From Verrucomicrobiota bacterium (GTDB taxonomy: Bacteria > Verrucomicrobiota > Lentisphaeria > JABSQK01 > JAJFLO01), in the NCBI GenBank assembly GCA_021772615.1, contig JAJFLQ010000011.1:1-64000 (forward strand): DNA of 64,000 bases. Reading direction: 5' to 3'. The notes beneath the pieces were generated by a model. The model ran no database searches. It had not been told where the DNA came from and saw only the letters and a list, made by a program, of their open reading frames with translations. Below, one piece after another: positions 49,098 through 56,888 of this stretch (positions within the stretch are counted from its first letter, which is position 1; every line of letters begins with the position of its first letter). A program made the translations under genes and the position numbers.

Positions 49098-49715
49098 ATG
49101 ACTGTTATTATTGACTACGGCATGGGTAATCTAGGGTCTGTTCAAAATGCACTTAAGAAAATTGGCAAAACCGCAATTGTGTCTTCAAGCCGAGCGGAAG
49201 TTTCAGCCGCGACCAAGATCATATTACCTGGAGTCGGTTCCTTTGACATGGCGATACACAACCTGCACAAGATGGGTATATTTCATACATTAAAAGAAAA
49301 GATCATCAATAACAACACGCCAACTCTTGGAATATGTCTAGGTATGCAGCTCCTAACAAGAGGAAGTGAAGAGGGAAAGTTTGAGGGTCTCAACGCGATT
49401 GATGCTGATACAAGAAGATTCGACTTTACCAACGTCTCGATTGGCCTTCGCGTACCGCATATCGGCTGGAATACCCTCCATCAAAAAAAAGAAAGTCGTC
49501 TGTTCAAGGAAATGCCTGACAAGGCAAGGTTTTATTTTATTCATTCGTATGTAGTTAAGTGCACCGACTGTCATGATGTACTATCATACACGAATTATGG
49601 GTATGATTTTGTCTCCAGCTTTGAGAAAGAAAATATTCTTGGATGCCAATTCCATCCTGAAAAATCCCATCAAAATGGAATGCAGTTACTTAAAAGCTTT
49701 TCGGAGCGTTATTAA
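49098..49715 (+). CDS. wbuY: Glutamine amidotransferase subunit, HisH/WbuY type, of a glycan amidation cassette
   Basis: This 205-residue class I glutamine amidotransferase of HisH type supplies ammonia from glutamine to a synthase partner. The catalytic triad is visible as C80 (LGICLGMQL), H186 and E188 (CQFHPEKS). It opens 'MTVIIDYGMGNLGSVQNAL', standard for HisH. The gene overlaps the next one by 1 nt (TAATG), so translation is coupled. The partners are a HisF-like protein and an N-acetyl sugar amidotransferase rather than histidine genes. It is therefore assigned to surface-polysaccharide sugar amidation, as for the wbuX/Y/Z or wbpG-hisH2-hisF2 sets, and not to histidine biosynthesis. All three genes are clearly more AT-rich than the rest of the window, which suggests transfer. 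Confidence 0.88.
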   Translation: MTVIIDYGMGNLGSVQNALKKIGKTAIVSSSRAEVSAATKIILPGVGSFDMAIHNLHKMGIFHTLKEKIINNNTPTLGICLGMQLLTRGSEEGKFEGLNAIDADTRRFDFTNVSIGLRVPHIGWNTLHQKKESRLFKEMPDKARFYFIHSYVVKCTDCHDVLSYTNYGYDFVSSFEKENILGCQFHPEKSHQNGMQLLKSFSERY

Positions 49716-50482
49716 TGTTACAAAGCCGAATAATTCCTGTTTTGCTGTTGCTAGATAAAGGATTAGTAAAAACAGTCAGGTTCAAAGATCCAAAATACGT
49801 AGGGGATCCTTTGAACGCGATAAAAATCTTCAACGACAAAGAAGTAGATGAGCTTTTCGTCTTCGACATTGAGGCTTCCAAGAAAGAAACGGACCCTGAT
49901 CTTGACTTTATTCGTGTCTTTGCAAGTGAGTGCTTTATGCCGGTTTGCTACGGCGGTGGAATTAGCAATCTCGGGCAGATTCGAGAAATATGTGCATGTG
50001 GAATAGAAAAGGTGTCGCTAAACAGCGGAATTCTGAATAATTTCAATCTTATTAGAGAAGCCAAAGAAACCATCGGTTCCCAAGGAGTGGTTGTTACTGT
50101 TGATGTAAAAAAGAATGTATTTGGAAAATATAAGATATACGATTATCGATCAAATAAGACAACAAAGACAGATCTAATTTCCTACATTACGCGCGCTGAA
50201 GAAGCAGGGGCTGGAGAGATACTCATCAACAATGTCGATAATGATGGCACTATGCAGGGGTATGATATTGGTCTAATGAAAAAAGTGACGGACGCAGTTA
50301 GCATTCCCGTAATAGCCTGCGGTGGAGCTGGAAGCTTAGATGATTTTAAAAAAGTAAAAGCACTAGCGGACGTGTCCGCCGTAGCGGCAGGAAGTTTCTT
50401 CGTCTTTTATGGAAAACATAAGGCCGTGCTAATAACGTATCCCAAATATGATGAGCGCGAGGGGCTGTTTAGAGCAAACTAG
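49715..50482 (+). CDS. wbuZ: HisF-like cyclase-fold subunit, WbuZ type
   Basis: This 255-residue TIM-barrel protein is homologous to HisF. It keeps the phosphate-binding strands 'YGGGI' and 'ACGGAG' and the active-site-type Asp in 'VVVTVDVKK'. The N terminus reads 'RIIPVLLLLDKGLVKTVRF'. The position equal to the catalytic Asp11 of true HisF is Leu11, and only the later D14 is kept. Non-histidine WbuZ/HisF2 homologues are recalled to have a similar 'IPVLLL' start. This argues that the protein channels ammonia to the downstream sugar amidotransferase rather than making imidazole glycerol phosphate. It is translationally coupled to the amidotransferase subunit upstream and ends 1 bp before the start of the next gene. 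Confidence 0.86.
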   Translation: MLQSRIIPVLLLLDKGLVKTVRFKDPKYVGDPLNAIKIFNDKEVDELFVFDIEASKKETDPDLDFIRVFASECFMPVCYGGGISNLGQIREICACGIEKVSLNSGILNNFNLIREAKETIGSQGVVVTVDVKKNVFGKYKIYDYRSNKTTKTDLISYITRAEEAGAGEILINNVDNDGTMQGYDIGLMKKVTDAVSIPVIACGGAGSLDDFKKVKALADVSAVAAGSFFVFYGKHKAVLITYPKYDEREGLFRAN

Positions 50483-50483
50483 T

Positions 50484-51674
50484 ATGCAGAAGCAATATCG
50501 GATATGTACACAATGTGTTATGGATACAAGCGATCCCGAGATCACTTTCGACGATAATGGAGTATGCAATCATTGTCGAAAGTTCAGAACGGTTCTGAAA
50601 AACAGATGGCTCCCTACCAAAGAAGGCAAAGGGAGGCTTGATAAATTGATTTTAGAAATCAAGAGTCACGGCAAGAACCACAACTATGATTGCGTTATTG
50701 GGTTGAGCGGAGGTATTGACAGCAGTTATTTGGCTTATATCCTAAGGCGTGAGTACCCAGAGTTGCGCATATTGGCGATACATATTGACGGCGGATGGAA
50801 TAGTGAATTGGCCGTCAAAAACATCGAAAATATTGTGAAAATTTTGGACATAGACTTGTATACTCATGTGATCCATTGGGAAGAGATGAAGGATTTGCAA
50901 TTGGCATATTTCAAGTCACAGCTTGCAAATCAGGATGTCCCGCAAGATCACGCATTTTTTGCTACGCTTTATAAGGTTACAGATGCGCATCGGATTAAAT
51001 ATTTTATGAGCGGAGGCAATTTAGCAACAGAATCTATCCTGCCATCTAGCTGGGGTTATAATGCGATGGATGCGACCCAACTTCTGGCAGTGCATAAAAG
51101 GTTCGGAAAAATAAAGCTAAAAGAATATACAACAGTAAGTTTATTCAAGAAAAAAATCTATTATCCCTACATCAAAAGATTCCGAATCATTACACCTCTA
51201 GACCTTTGGCCATACAACAAAGACGAAGCAAAACAAATTGTTAGTAAATACCTGAACTGGCGCGATTATGGCGGCAAGCATTACGAGAGTCGTTTCACCA
51301 AGTTTTTCCAAGCGTATTGGCTGCCGACAAAATTTGGATTTGACAAACGAAGGGCGCATCTATCCAGCCTGATTATTTCAGGGCAATTTAGCAGGGATCA
51401 GGCTCTTGATGAGCTGCACAAGCCGCTTTACAGTGAAATCGATTTAAATAACGACAAGGAGTTTCTAGCCAAAAAAATGGGTCTTGGCATAGCTGAATTT
51501 GATACTATTATGTCAAAAAAAAATAAGACGTTCAGGGACTACCCTTCGGAATACATATTGGAAGAACGACTAAAAACCGTGGCATCTATTTTAAAAAGGT
51601 TTTCAAAATACGGCCGGCGAATTCTGAGGCGTCTTCGGTCAGTACGTTCAAAGGCAACTGTGCAACGTCTTTAG
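50484..51674 (+). CDS. wbuX: N-acetyl sugar amidotransferase, WbuX/WbpG/PseA type
   Basis: I chose the ATG at 50484, 1 bp after the upstream stop; the longer reading frame overlaps the HisF-like gene and adds residues before the conserved start. The protein is 396 residues. It begins with a zinc-binding Cys cluster (CTQC near residue 8 and CNHC about 20 residues on). It has a PP-loop ATP pyrophosphatase motif 'IGLSGGIDSSYLAYI' that would activate the sugar as an adenylate before amidation. Homologues convert an acetamido group on a nucleotide-activated or precursor sugar to an acetamidino group, in O-antigen or nonulosonic acid pathways. The three genes form a complete ammonia-supply and amidation set, but no sugar-nucleotide or glycosyltransferase genes are next to it. 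The base composition is markedly AT-rich. Confidence 0.88.
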   Translation: MQKQYRICTQCVMDTSDPEITFDDNGVCNHCRKFRTVLKNRWLPTKEGKGRLDKLILEIKSHGKNHNYDCVIGLSGGIDSSYLAYILRREYPELRILAIHIDGGWNSELAVKNIENIVKILDIDLYTHVIHWEEMKDLQLAYFKSQLANQDVPQDHAFFATLYKVTDAHRIKYFMSGGNLATESILPSSWGYNAMDATQLLAVHKRFGKIKLKEYTTVSLFKKKIYYPYIKRFRIITPLDLWPYNKDEAKQIVSKYLNWRDYGGKHYESRFTKFFQAYWLPTKFGFDKRRAHLSSLIISGQFSRDQALDELHKPLYSEIDLNNDKEFLAKKMGLGIAEFDTIMSKKNKTFRDYPSEYILEERLKTVASILKRFSKYGRRILRRLRSVRSKATVQRL

Positions 51675-51822
51675 GCGAAAGTTTTGATCGGGGCTTCGGG
51701 CGACTTTCACGCCGATGGCTCGAACAAGTGACCGCTGCCGAAAATTTTCAATTTTTCGATCACAGACGCCGTGAAGAAAAGGAGGGAATGCTTCTTTTTG
51801 CCCCTTGTCGAACGGCGTTTTG

Positions 51823-53355
51823 CTAGAGACGAAACGGATGTTGGCCGATGTCCGGTTCGTTGCGGTCGAAGATGATGGTGTCTGTGAGCTTCACGTTCGA
51901 GTCGCTGAGCCGCTGGGCGAGGGCAAGAATCGATTTTTCCATCCAGGAAGGAAGTTTCTTGAGATTGTGTATGAATACGTCTTTGTTCAACACCACGGTT
52001 TCGGTCTCTTCGAGTGCCACCACAGATGCGACCCGTGGTTGCGCCGTGATCAGCGCCATCTCCCCGACGATATCACCGGGTTCGAGTGTGCCCAAACTTA
52101 CCCGCCGCCCGCTTACGTGGCGAAAGACCTCCACTTTGCCGCTTTGAATAATGTAGCAGTTGCTGCCGGGCGCGCCCTCCTCAAGCAACAAGTCGCCCTC
52201 TGGAAATCGAACGGTTTCAAAAGCCATCCGGCCACGGCTGATATCGTCGATGTCCTGTATCAGCTCCGTGACGGAGTGATAACGATCTTCCTTGTTGGCG
52301 GCCATTGCCCGGTTTATGATCGAACATAGTTCGCGAGACAAATGTTCGCTGCCGGTCCGTATGGTTTCCGGGCGCGTGTAATCGCATTCGCGCGCGCGCG
52401 AAACAGCTTCCTCTATCGTCCAACTCACATAGGGCGCTGTGAATGTGAACATATGATACAGTGTTGCGCCAAGCAAAAAAATGTCGCTGGTAACGTCGAC
52501 CGTTGAGGACCGGCCGGATGCCTGCTCTGGCGACAGATAGACAGGCGTGCCCTTGATCTGCCCGACGAGGGTTACACCCGGCTCGGCGAACATGTCCACT
52601 TCGATTTCACGCGTGCTGAGATCGTCGTTTTCTACAGCTTCGGCAAGGCGTTTGGCGAGTCCCCAATCCATGAGTACGACTTCCCCAAATTGTCCGACCA
52701 TGATATTCTCAGGCTTTATATCGCGATGGATGATTCCCTTCGAGTGTGCGTAGGCGACGGCGTCGCAGACCTTGCGGAAGATATTTATCAGTGTAAAAAA
52801 GTCGTATTTTTCACGGAACTCGGGATCGCGAATCTTTAACCGCTTGATGATCGCAAACAGTGATTCACCCTGCAAATAGGTCATGCTGAAAAAGATGCCG
52901 TAGCCTTCGAGATATCCGAAATCATGCAACGGGACGATATTGGGATGTTCAAGTTCGCCTGTGACCCTCGCCTCATACACGAAGCGTTTGATGATATCGA
53001 TATCGCCCTTGTACTCCGGGATGACTACCTTGAGAATGGTGTGCCGACGGATATCACAGTCGTACACGCAGTAAATGACGCCCATCCCCCCCTTGGCGAT
53101 CTGCTTTACGACCTGATACTTGCTCTCGTTCACCCCACGCACCAGGATTTGCTGAAACAGATCGCGTTCAGACGCATCGAGTTCTTCCAGCGACTTGCGC
53201 GGACCATCGTCTTCGACGAGTTGACGCCCCTCGTGGACAGTGGTGGAAAGAATGGACTCGCGTGTCTTCGAGCCACTGTTGTCAAACACCAGGGAGCAGT
53301 ATGTATCGTGGTCTTCCGGGACAGCACCATCGCGGTCGTGTGTGCTGTCGCTCAT
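51823..53355 (-). CDS. Ser/Thr protein kinase with C-terminal cyclic-nucleotide-binding domain
   Basis: This is a 510-residue soluble Hanks-type kinase. It has a glycine loop 'AKGGMGVIY', a catalytic loop 'HRDIKPEN' (D212), a metal-binding DWG in place of DFG (D230) and 'GTPVYLSPEQAS'. Residues about 375-490 form a Crp/PKA-type cyclic-nucleotide-binding beta-barrel with 'PEGDLLLEEGAPGSNCYIIQ' and 'LEPGDIVGEMALI'. The ligand Glu of the phosphate-binding cassette appears present as G-E-M-A-L, and the following 'AQPRVASVVAL' carries the usual Arg. The kinase may therefore be gated by cAMP or cGMP. The start codon overlaps the stop of the upstream TerB-like gene (ATGA), so the pair is co-translated. 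No membrane segment is seen, and the substrate is unknown. Confidence 0.9.
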   Translation of the reverse strand: MSDSTHDRDGAVPEDHDTYCSLVFDNSGSKTRESILSTTVHEGRQLVEDDGPRKSLEELDASERDLFQQILVRGVNESKYQVVKQIAKGGMGVIYCVYDCDIRRHTILKVVIPEYKGDIDIIKRFVYEARVTGELEHPNIVPLHDFGYLEGYGIFFSMTYLQGESLFAIIKRLKIRDPEFREKYDFFTLINIFRKVCDAVAYAHSKGIIHRDIKPENIMVGQFGEVVLMDWGLAKRLAEAVENDDLSTREIEVDMFAEPGVTLVGQIKGTPVYLSPEQASGRSSTVDVTSDIFLLGATLYHMFTFTAPYVSWTIEEAVSRARECDYTRPETIRTGSEHLSRELCSIINRAMAANKEDRYHSVTELIQDIDDISRGRMAFETVRFPEGDLLLEEGAPGSNCYIIQSGKVEVFRHVSGRRVSLGTLEPGDIVGEMALITAQPRVASVVALEETETVVLNKDVFIHNLKKLPSWMEKSILALAQRLSDSNVKLTDTIIFDRNEPDIGQHPFRL

Positions 53356-53834
53356 AACGAGGACTCCAGCAGGCCGCGCAGTATCGTTTGGCCGGATTCC
53401 TCAAGCTCGATAACGCCATTGATGGCATCCGCAATGTTAGGATCCAACCCGAGCAGCCTGGCAGTTCGATGTACGGCCTGCCGTTCCGCGATATCAAAGG
53501 TGCCGTCGGCACGCGACACCTTGATCGCGTCGTACAACAGCGCCCGCGCACAGTTTCCGCCAACATCCGCGGTACTGAGTGCAGCAATGAGGTCTTCGAG
53601 TTTGGCGTTGCGCCAGTCAAACTGTGTAATTTTCTTCACGACTTCTTCCGTGGCCCCCAGAAGTCTTACCTTGTGAATCAGATACTTCAATTCGTTGTCA
53701 GAAACGTCGCCGTCGGCGCCTGCGATTGTTAGAAGTGCATAGGCGTAGTTGAGAAAGATGTCCTGTGTAACGCGGTCAGCCTTTTGTGTTGGTGTACCAT
53801 GACCGGCCAGTTCGGCTGCTGTTATACGTTTCAT
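53352..53834 (-). CDS. TerB-like (tellurite resistance / DjlA-type) domain protein
   Basis: I chose the ATG at 53834 (160 residues), because it has an AGGA-type Shine-Dalgarno just upstream; the frame continues to 53900, but the extra N-terminal residues look non-coding. The protein shows the two-part TerB helical bundle: 'YALLTIAGADGDVSDNELKYL' in the first half and 'LLYDAIKVSRADGTFDIAERQ' in the second, each with the ADG...E motif associated with metal binding. There is no signal peptide or membrane helix. The 4-bp ATGA overlap with the kinase downstream implies functional linkage, for example as a regulatory partner or substrate of that kinase. A direct role in tellurite resistance is not implied by the fold. 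Confidence 0.8.
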   Translation of the reverse strand: MKRITAAELAGHGTPTQKADRVTQDIFLNYAYALLTIAGADGDVSDNELKYLIHKVRLLGATEEVVKKITQFDWRNAKLEDLIAALSTADVGGNCARALLYDAIKVSRADGTFDIAERQAVHRTARLLGLDPNIADAINGVIELEESGQTILRGLLESSL

Positions 53835-54006
53835 GAGGTATCCTGAATATTGGTTGCCCGATTTGCGATTGCTGTTCGCCGACGCGCCCTGCCGGCGCAT
53901 ATCTTAGCTGGTCTTGAAAACACCGGCTTCCGCAGGTATCAATAGTCTAAGTTATCCGAAACTGATTGTCAAAAGATATCACTGTGATTGAGAGGAGAAA
54001 CCCATT

Positions 54007-54468
54007 ATGACGCTGCAAATAGGAGATCTCGCTCCTGAAATAAACACCCAGGACCAGGACGGCCGCGACGTGACCCTGCGTGATTACCTCGGAAAGGCGG
54101 TAATCCTGTATTTTTATCCACGCGACGACACCCCGGGTTGTACCACGCAGGCATGTGGATTTCGCGACCGTTTCGACGCTATTACAGCCGCGAACGCCGT
54201 CGTGCTCGGGGTAAGTCCGGACGATGCCGTATCACATCGCCAATTCATCACCAAGCACGGCCTGCCCTTCACGTTACTGGTAGATACCGACCATTGCATC
54301 GCCGATGCGTATGGGGTATGGGGTGAAAAATCGATGTACGGCAACACATACATGGGCGTTATCCGCAGCCACTTTGTGATTGACGGCGCAGGCAGGATTG
54401 CCGCCATCGAATACAAGGTAAGCCCCAAGAACAGCATCGCCCGCGCCCTCAAGGCAGTGACCGCGTAG
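54007..54468 (+). CDS. bcp: Thioredoxin-dependent peroxiredoxin, Bcp/PrxQ type
   Basis: This 153-residue AhpC/TSA-family enzyme reduces hydrogen peroxide and organic peroxides using thioredoxin. The motif 'PRDDTPGCTTQACGF' gives the peroxidatic C45 and a resolving C50 five residues later, the atypical two-cysteine arrangement of the Bcp/PrxQ subgroup. Other landmarks are 'FYPRDDT' and 'SHFVIDGAGRI'. The length is normal for Bcp. A GAGGAG Shine-Dalgarno lies upstream of the ATG. The gene diverges from the TerB/kinase pair across about 170 bp and is followed by a MITE-like element. It is likely a housekeeping antioxidant gene with its own promoter. Confidence 0.95.
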   Translation: MTLQIGDLAPEINTQDQDGRDVTLRDYLGKAVILYFYPRDDTPGCTTQACGFRDRFDAITAANAVVLGVSPDDAVSHRQFITKHGLPFTLLVDTDHCIADAYGVWGEKSMYGNTYMGVIRSHFVIDGAGRIAAIEYKVSPKNSIARALKAVTA

Positions 54469-54539
54469 GCGCTGGTGTAGCGTGCCTGCCCATATGCAAA
54501 GAAACCCGGCGCCGCGGACCCAACTTTGACATGTTCGCC

Positions 54540-54709
54540 CCTAGCAGCCTGTCGGACTTAGGACACGCCGACTGCAAGAATGACCGAATCGGTTCATTTC
54601 TCCCAAAAATCGGGTTAAATATGTGCAATATTCGCCTCGAAGTCGCGAAAAAATGCCCTCGAATTCTCAAATTCCTCGTTCCGACGCCAAAGCCCGACAG
54701 GCTGCTAGG
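54540..54709 (-). mobile_element. MITE-like element, copy 1
   Basis: This is a non-coding element of 170 bp bounded by perfect 16-bp terminal inverted repeats, CCTAGCAGCCTGTCGG at 54540-54555 and its complement at 54694-54709. The similarity of the ends extends to about 20 bp with one mismatch. Its reverse complement aligns along the full length with the element at 63622-63790, sharing an internal core (GAGGGCATTTTTTC and GAGGCGAATATTG), so it is called on the minus strand relative to that copy. There is no transposase ORF. No target-site duplication could be confirmed. A non-autonomous element or REP-like dispersed repeat is the best reading. Confidence 0.75.
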
Positions 54710-54728
54710 CAAAGTGATGACGCCATGC

Positions 54729-54756
54729 GTTGGACTTCGCGCTTCAGCGTGCTTGC
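54729..54756 (+). repeat. 28-bp dispersed repeat, copy 1
   Basis: Begins GTTGGACTTCGCG and ends TTCAGCGTGCTTGC. It matches 63945-63972 at 26 of 28 positions in the same orientation. Each copy lies on the right-hand side of a MITE-like element, at different distances (about 20 and 155 bp). The function is unknown. Confidence 0.6.
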
Positions 54757-55075
54757 GCTTTCCTCCTGCGGATCGCTCCACGTGGCGTTACGGAAAACCC
54801 ACACGAAAGTGCGAACTTCCAACGAAGGGTGAATACGACAAAGGCCATTCCTTGATATCCCGGGCAGCGACACTAAACTTGGTTGCATATCGGTCCGTTC
54901 TTGCCATTATTATTTAAGCAGATTTCCGCGTGCCCCCATAGCGCATTTCGGCGCGGCTCGCACGACAGCGCCTCGCAATCCTGAAATCGGCACATCTCGC
55001 AGGCTTCAATCAACCAAAATCGTATTCACCACGGTGCGGTGCGTTTCAACCCGGCACAAAACCGAGAATTACACT

Positions 55076-56491
55076 ATGTCGATTGGTAAGAAACAATCCG
55101 AATTGATCCTGGTGATCGACGACGATCCGGAAATTCTGCAAGCAATATCCAGCCTGTTGAAGGCCGATAAATATAGATGTAAGACATATCTTGACCCAAT
55201 CGAAGCGATCGATAGCGTTCGGACGTGCCATCCCGACGTCGTCATTTCGGATCTCCATCTACCCGAAGTCGACGGCATTTACGTAATGGCCAGAATTCAC
55301 GAGGTGGACAGGGATATTCCCACGATTTTGATAACCGGCTACGGTGCGATCAAGTCAGCAATCGATGCGATTCGACGCGGGGCTTTCGATTTTCTGGAGA
55401 AACCGGTCAAACCCGCCCTGTTCCTTGAAGTCATTGACAAGGCACTGGCACATCGACGGCAGTTGGTTACATCGAACAATCTTCGAAGGGAACTTGATTC
55501 GCAATCGCGATTTGATGACATGATCGGTCGCAGCAACACGATGCGCAGCATATTTCGAATCATTGAGAAAACGAGTGCGACCGACTTGAGCGTAATGATA
55601 TTCGGCGAAAGCGGTACCGGGAAAGAGCTGGTTGCGCGATCGATACACAAAAATAGTAAACGCTCGGAGCATCCGTTTATCGTAGTCGACTGCGGATCCA
55701 TACCGGGCAATCTCATCGAAAGCGAATTATTCGGATACGAGAAGGGTGCATTTACTGGTGCGACCGAGGCGAAACAGGGGCTATTGGAATCCGCGAACGG
55801 CGGCACCTTGTTTCTGGATGAACTTGTTGAATTGGACCTTGAACTTCAAACCCGATTGTTGCGGGTACTCCAGGAACAGCATACGCGCCGGATTGGCGGT
55901 CGGACCTGGACCGATCTTGATATTCGCGTGATTGCAGCCTCCAACCAGCGGCCGGAAAAGGCCATTGCAGCCTGCAAATTACGCGAGGATCTGTACTATC
56001 GGCTAAACGTCATTCCCATAGACATACCGCCACTTCGCGAACGAATCGACGATATACCGTTGCTGATTAATCACTTTGTCAGTCAGATCACGGCGAGGTA
56101 TCCCAAGTTTCAACGAACGCTGGCGCCGGAAGCGTTGGCAGCGCTGCAGACCTATCGCTGGCCTGGAAATGTGCGCGAGCTAAAGAATCTCGTAGAACGG
56201 ATGATGGCATTGACCAGTGGCGATATCGTCAGTATCGGCAATATTCCGATATCCATTATCGAAAACGTCACCGGATACGCACCCCGCGCATGGATGACAA
56301 CCTTGCCCTTCAAGGCAGCAAAGGAAAAACACATCGAGTACTTCGAGCGGAATTACATACAATGTCTGCTTGAGAAATTCGACGGAAATGTGTCCCATGC
56401 AGCCGCGCACGCGGAAATCGATCGGAAGACGATTCAACGTCTAATGCAAAAGTACGATATCGATAAGCCCGACGTCGTCGATCAGGCCTGA
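55076..56491 (+). CDS. NtrC-family sigma-54-dependent response regulator
   Basis: I chose the ATG at 55076 (471 residues), which places the receiver domain at the usual distance from the start; a GTG 42 bp upstream is the alternative. Domains: an N-terminal receiver with the phospho-acceptor D59 (VVISDLHLPE) and K109 (EKPVK); an AAA+ sigma-54 interaction domain with Walker A 'GESGTGKE' (G177-K183), the sigma-54-contacting GAFTGA loop (224-229) and a Walker B-type 'TLFLDEL'; and a C-terminal Fis-type helix-turn-helix (about 430-465, 'AEIDRKTIQRLMQKYDI'). With GAFTGA intact it should activate RpoN promoters when phosphorylated. No histidine kinase gene is adjacent; the hybrid kinase 7 kb upstream is a possible but unproven partner. 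Confidence 0.93.
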   Translation: MSIGKKQSELILVIDDDPEILQAISSLLKADKYRCKTYLDPIEAIDSVRTCHPDVVISDLHLPEVDGIYVMARIHEVDRDIPTILITGYGAIKSAIDAIRRGAFDFLEKPVKPALFLEVIDKALAHRRQLVTSNNLRRELDSQSRFDDMIGRSNTMRSIFRIIEKTSATDLSVMIFGESGTGKELVARSIHKNSKRSEHPFIVVDCGSIPGNLIESELFGYEKGAFTGATEAKQGLLESANGGTLFLDELVELDLELQTRLLRVLQEQHTRRIGGRTWTDLDIRVIAASNQRPEKAIAACKLREDLYYRLNVIPIDIPPLRERIDDIPLLINHFVSQITARYPKFQRTLAPEALAALQTYRWPGNVRELKNLVERMMALTSGDIVSIGNIPISIIENVTGYAPRAWMTTLPFKAAKEKHIEYFERNYIQCLLEKFDGNVSHAAAHAEIDRKTIQRLMQKYDIDKPDVVDQA

Positions 56492-56888
56492 TATTGCACG
56501 GCAGCCTCTCATGAGGTTGGCGTTAGCGCTTCAGCGCGCCTCTGCCCCCTGCCCCCTGCCCCCTGCCCTTCTATCCCGGAATTCCACGTTTCACAAATTC
56601 TGCCACGCGGACCGATTGTCTTGTGACATTCTACCACTGCGACATCTACCCCTGACTGCGACACCCGCTCCCGCCGCGCCACGCTCAGTTACTATCTCGT
56701 CCTGTCCGGAAGCAACGATCAAAATACATTCGCCCAACTTTTAACAACCTTGTTTACATACACTTACAATCCAGAACCCAACGGTGGCCTGATTCATTCT
56801 ACAAGTTGAGCCCTAACCGATCAGAACGTGCAGACGATCGGTCTTACATCACAAACAAAAAGAATGGTCAAAACCAAGGGGATTATCG
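56492..56888. other. Intergenic region upstream of the giant metalloprotease-like gene
   Basis: About 400 bp contain a short tandem repeat of TGCCCCC (three full units, 56543-56563), a candidate sigma-70 promoter (56741-56770) and a 7-bp inverted repeat ACCGATC/GATCGGT (56816-56822 and 56836-56842) that would form a hairpin in the leader RNA. The 77-codon ORF at 56511 starts within repeat-like sequence and has no domain, so it is not called. Confidence 0.45.
56741..56770 (+). promoter_or_regulatory. Candidate sigma-70 promoter for the downstream giant gene
   Basis: TTAACA at 56741-56746 and TACAAT at 56765-56770 each match the -35 and -10 consensus at five of six positions, with an 18-bp spacer. 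Transcription would begin around 56777, leaving a leader of roughly 110 bases that includes the ACCGATC/GATCGGT hairpin. This is a consensus match only. Confidence 0.4.

Larger units (their letters stand above)
54469..55075. other. Intergenic region holding a MITE-like element and a dispersed 28-bp repeat
   Basis: About 600 bp separate the peroxiredoxin and the response regulator. It contains the inverted-repeat element at 54540-54709 and a 28-bp sequence at 54729-54756 that recurs at 63945-63972. The short ORFs across the region run through the element and have no domain, so they are not called. No clear promoter was found for the downstream regulator. Confidence 0.5.

Noticed and set aside
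49098..50482. Reading the HisH/HisF-like pair as histidine biosynthesis genes
   Set aside because: They are coupled to an N-acetyl sugar amidotransferase, the HisF-like protein lacks the Asp11 equivalent, and no other his gene is near.
54531..54917. ORFs of 110-128 codons around the MITE-like element
   Set aside because: They translate the terminal repeats and core of a non-coding element and have no known domain.
56152..56516. Terminator after the sigma-54 regulator (CCTCTCATGAGG)
   Set aside because: The stem is only four base pairs and no run of T follows.
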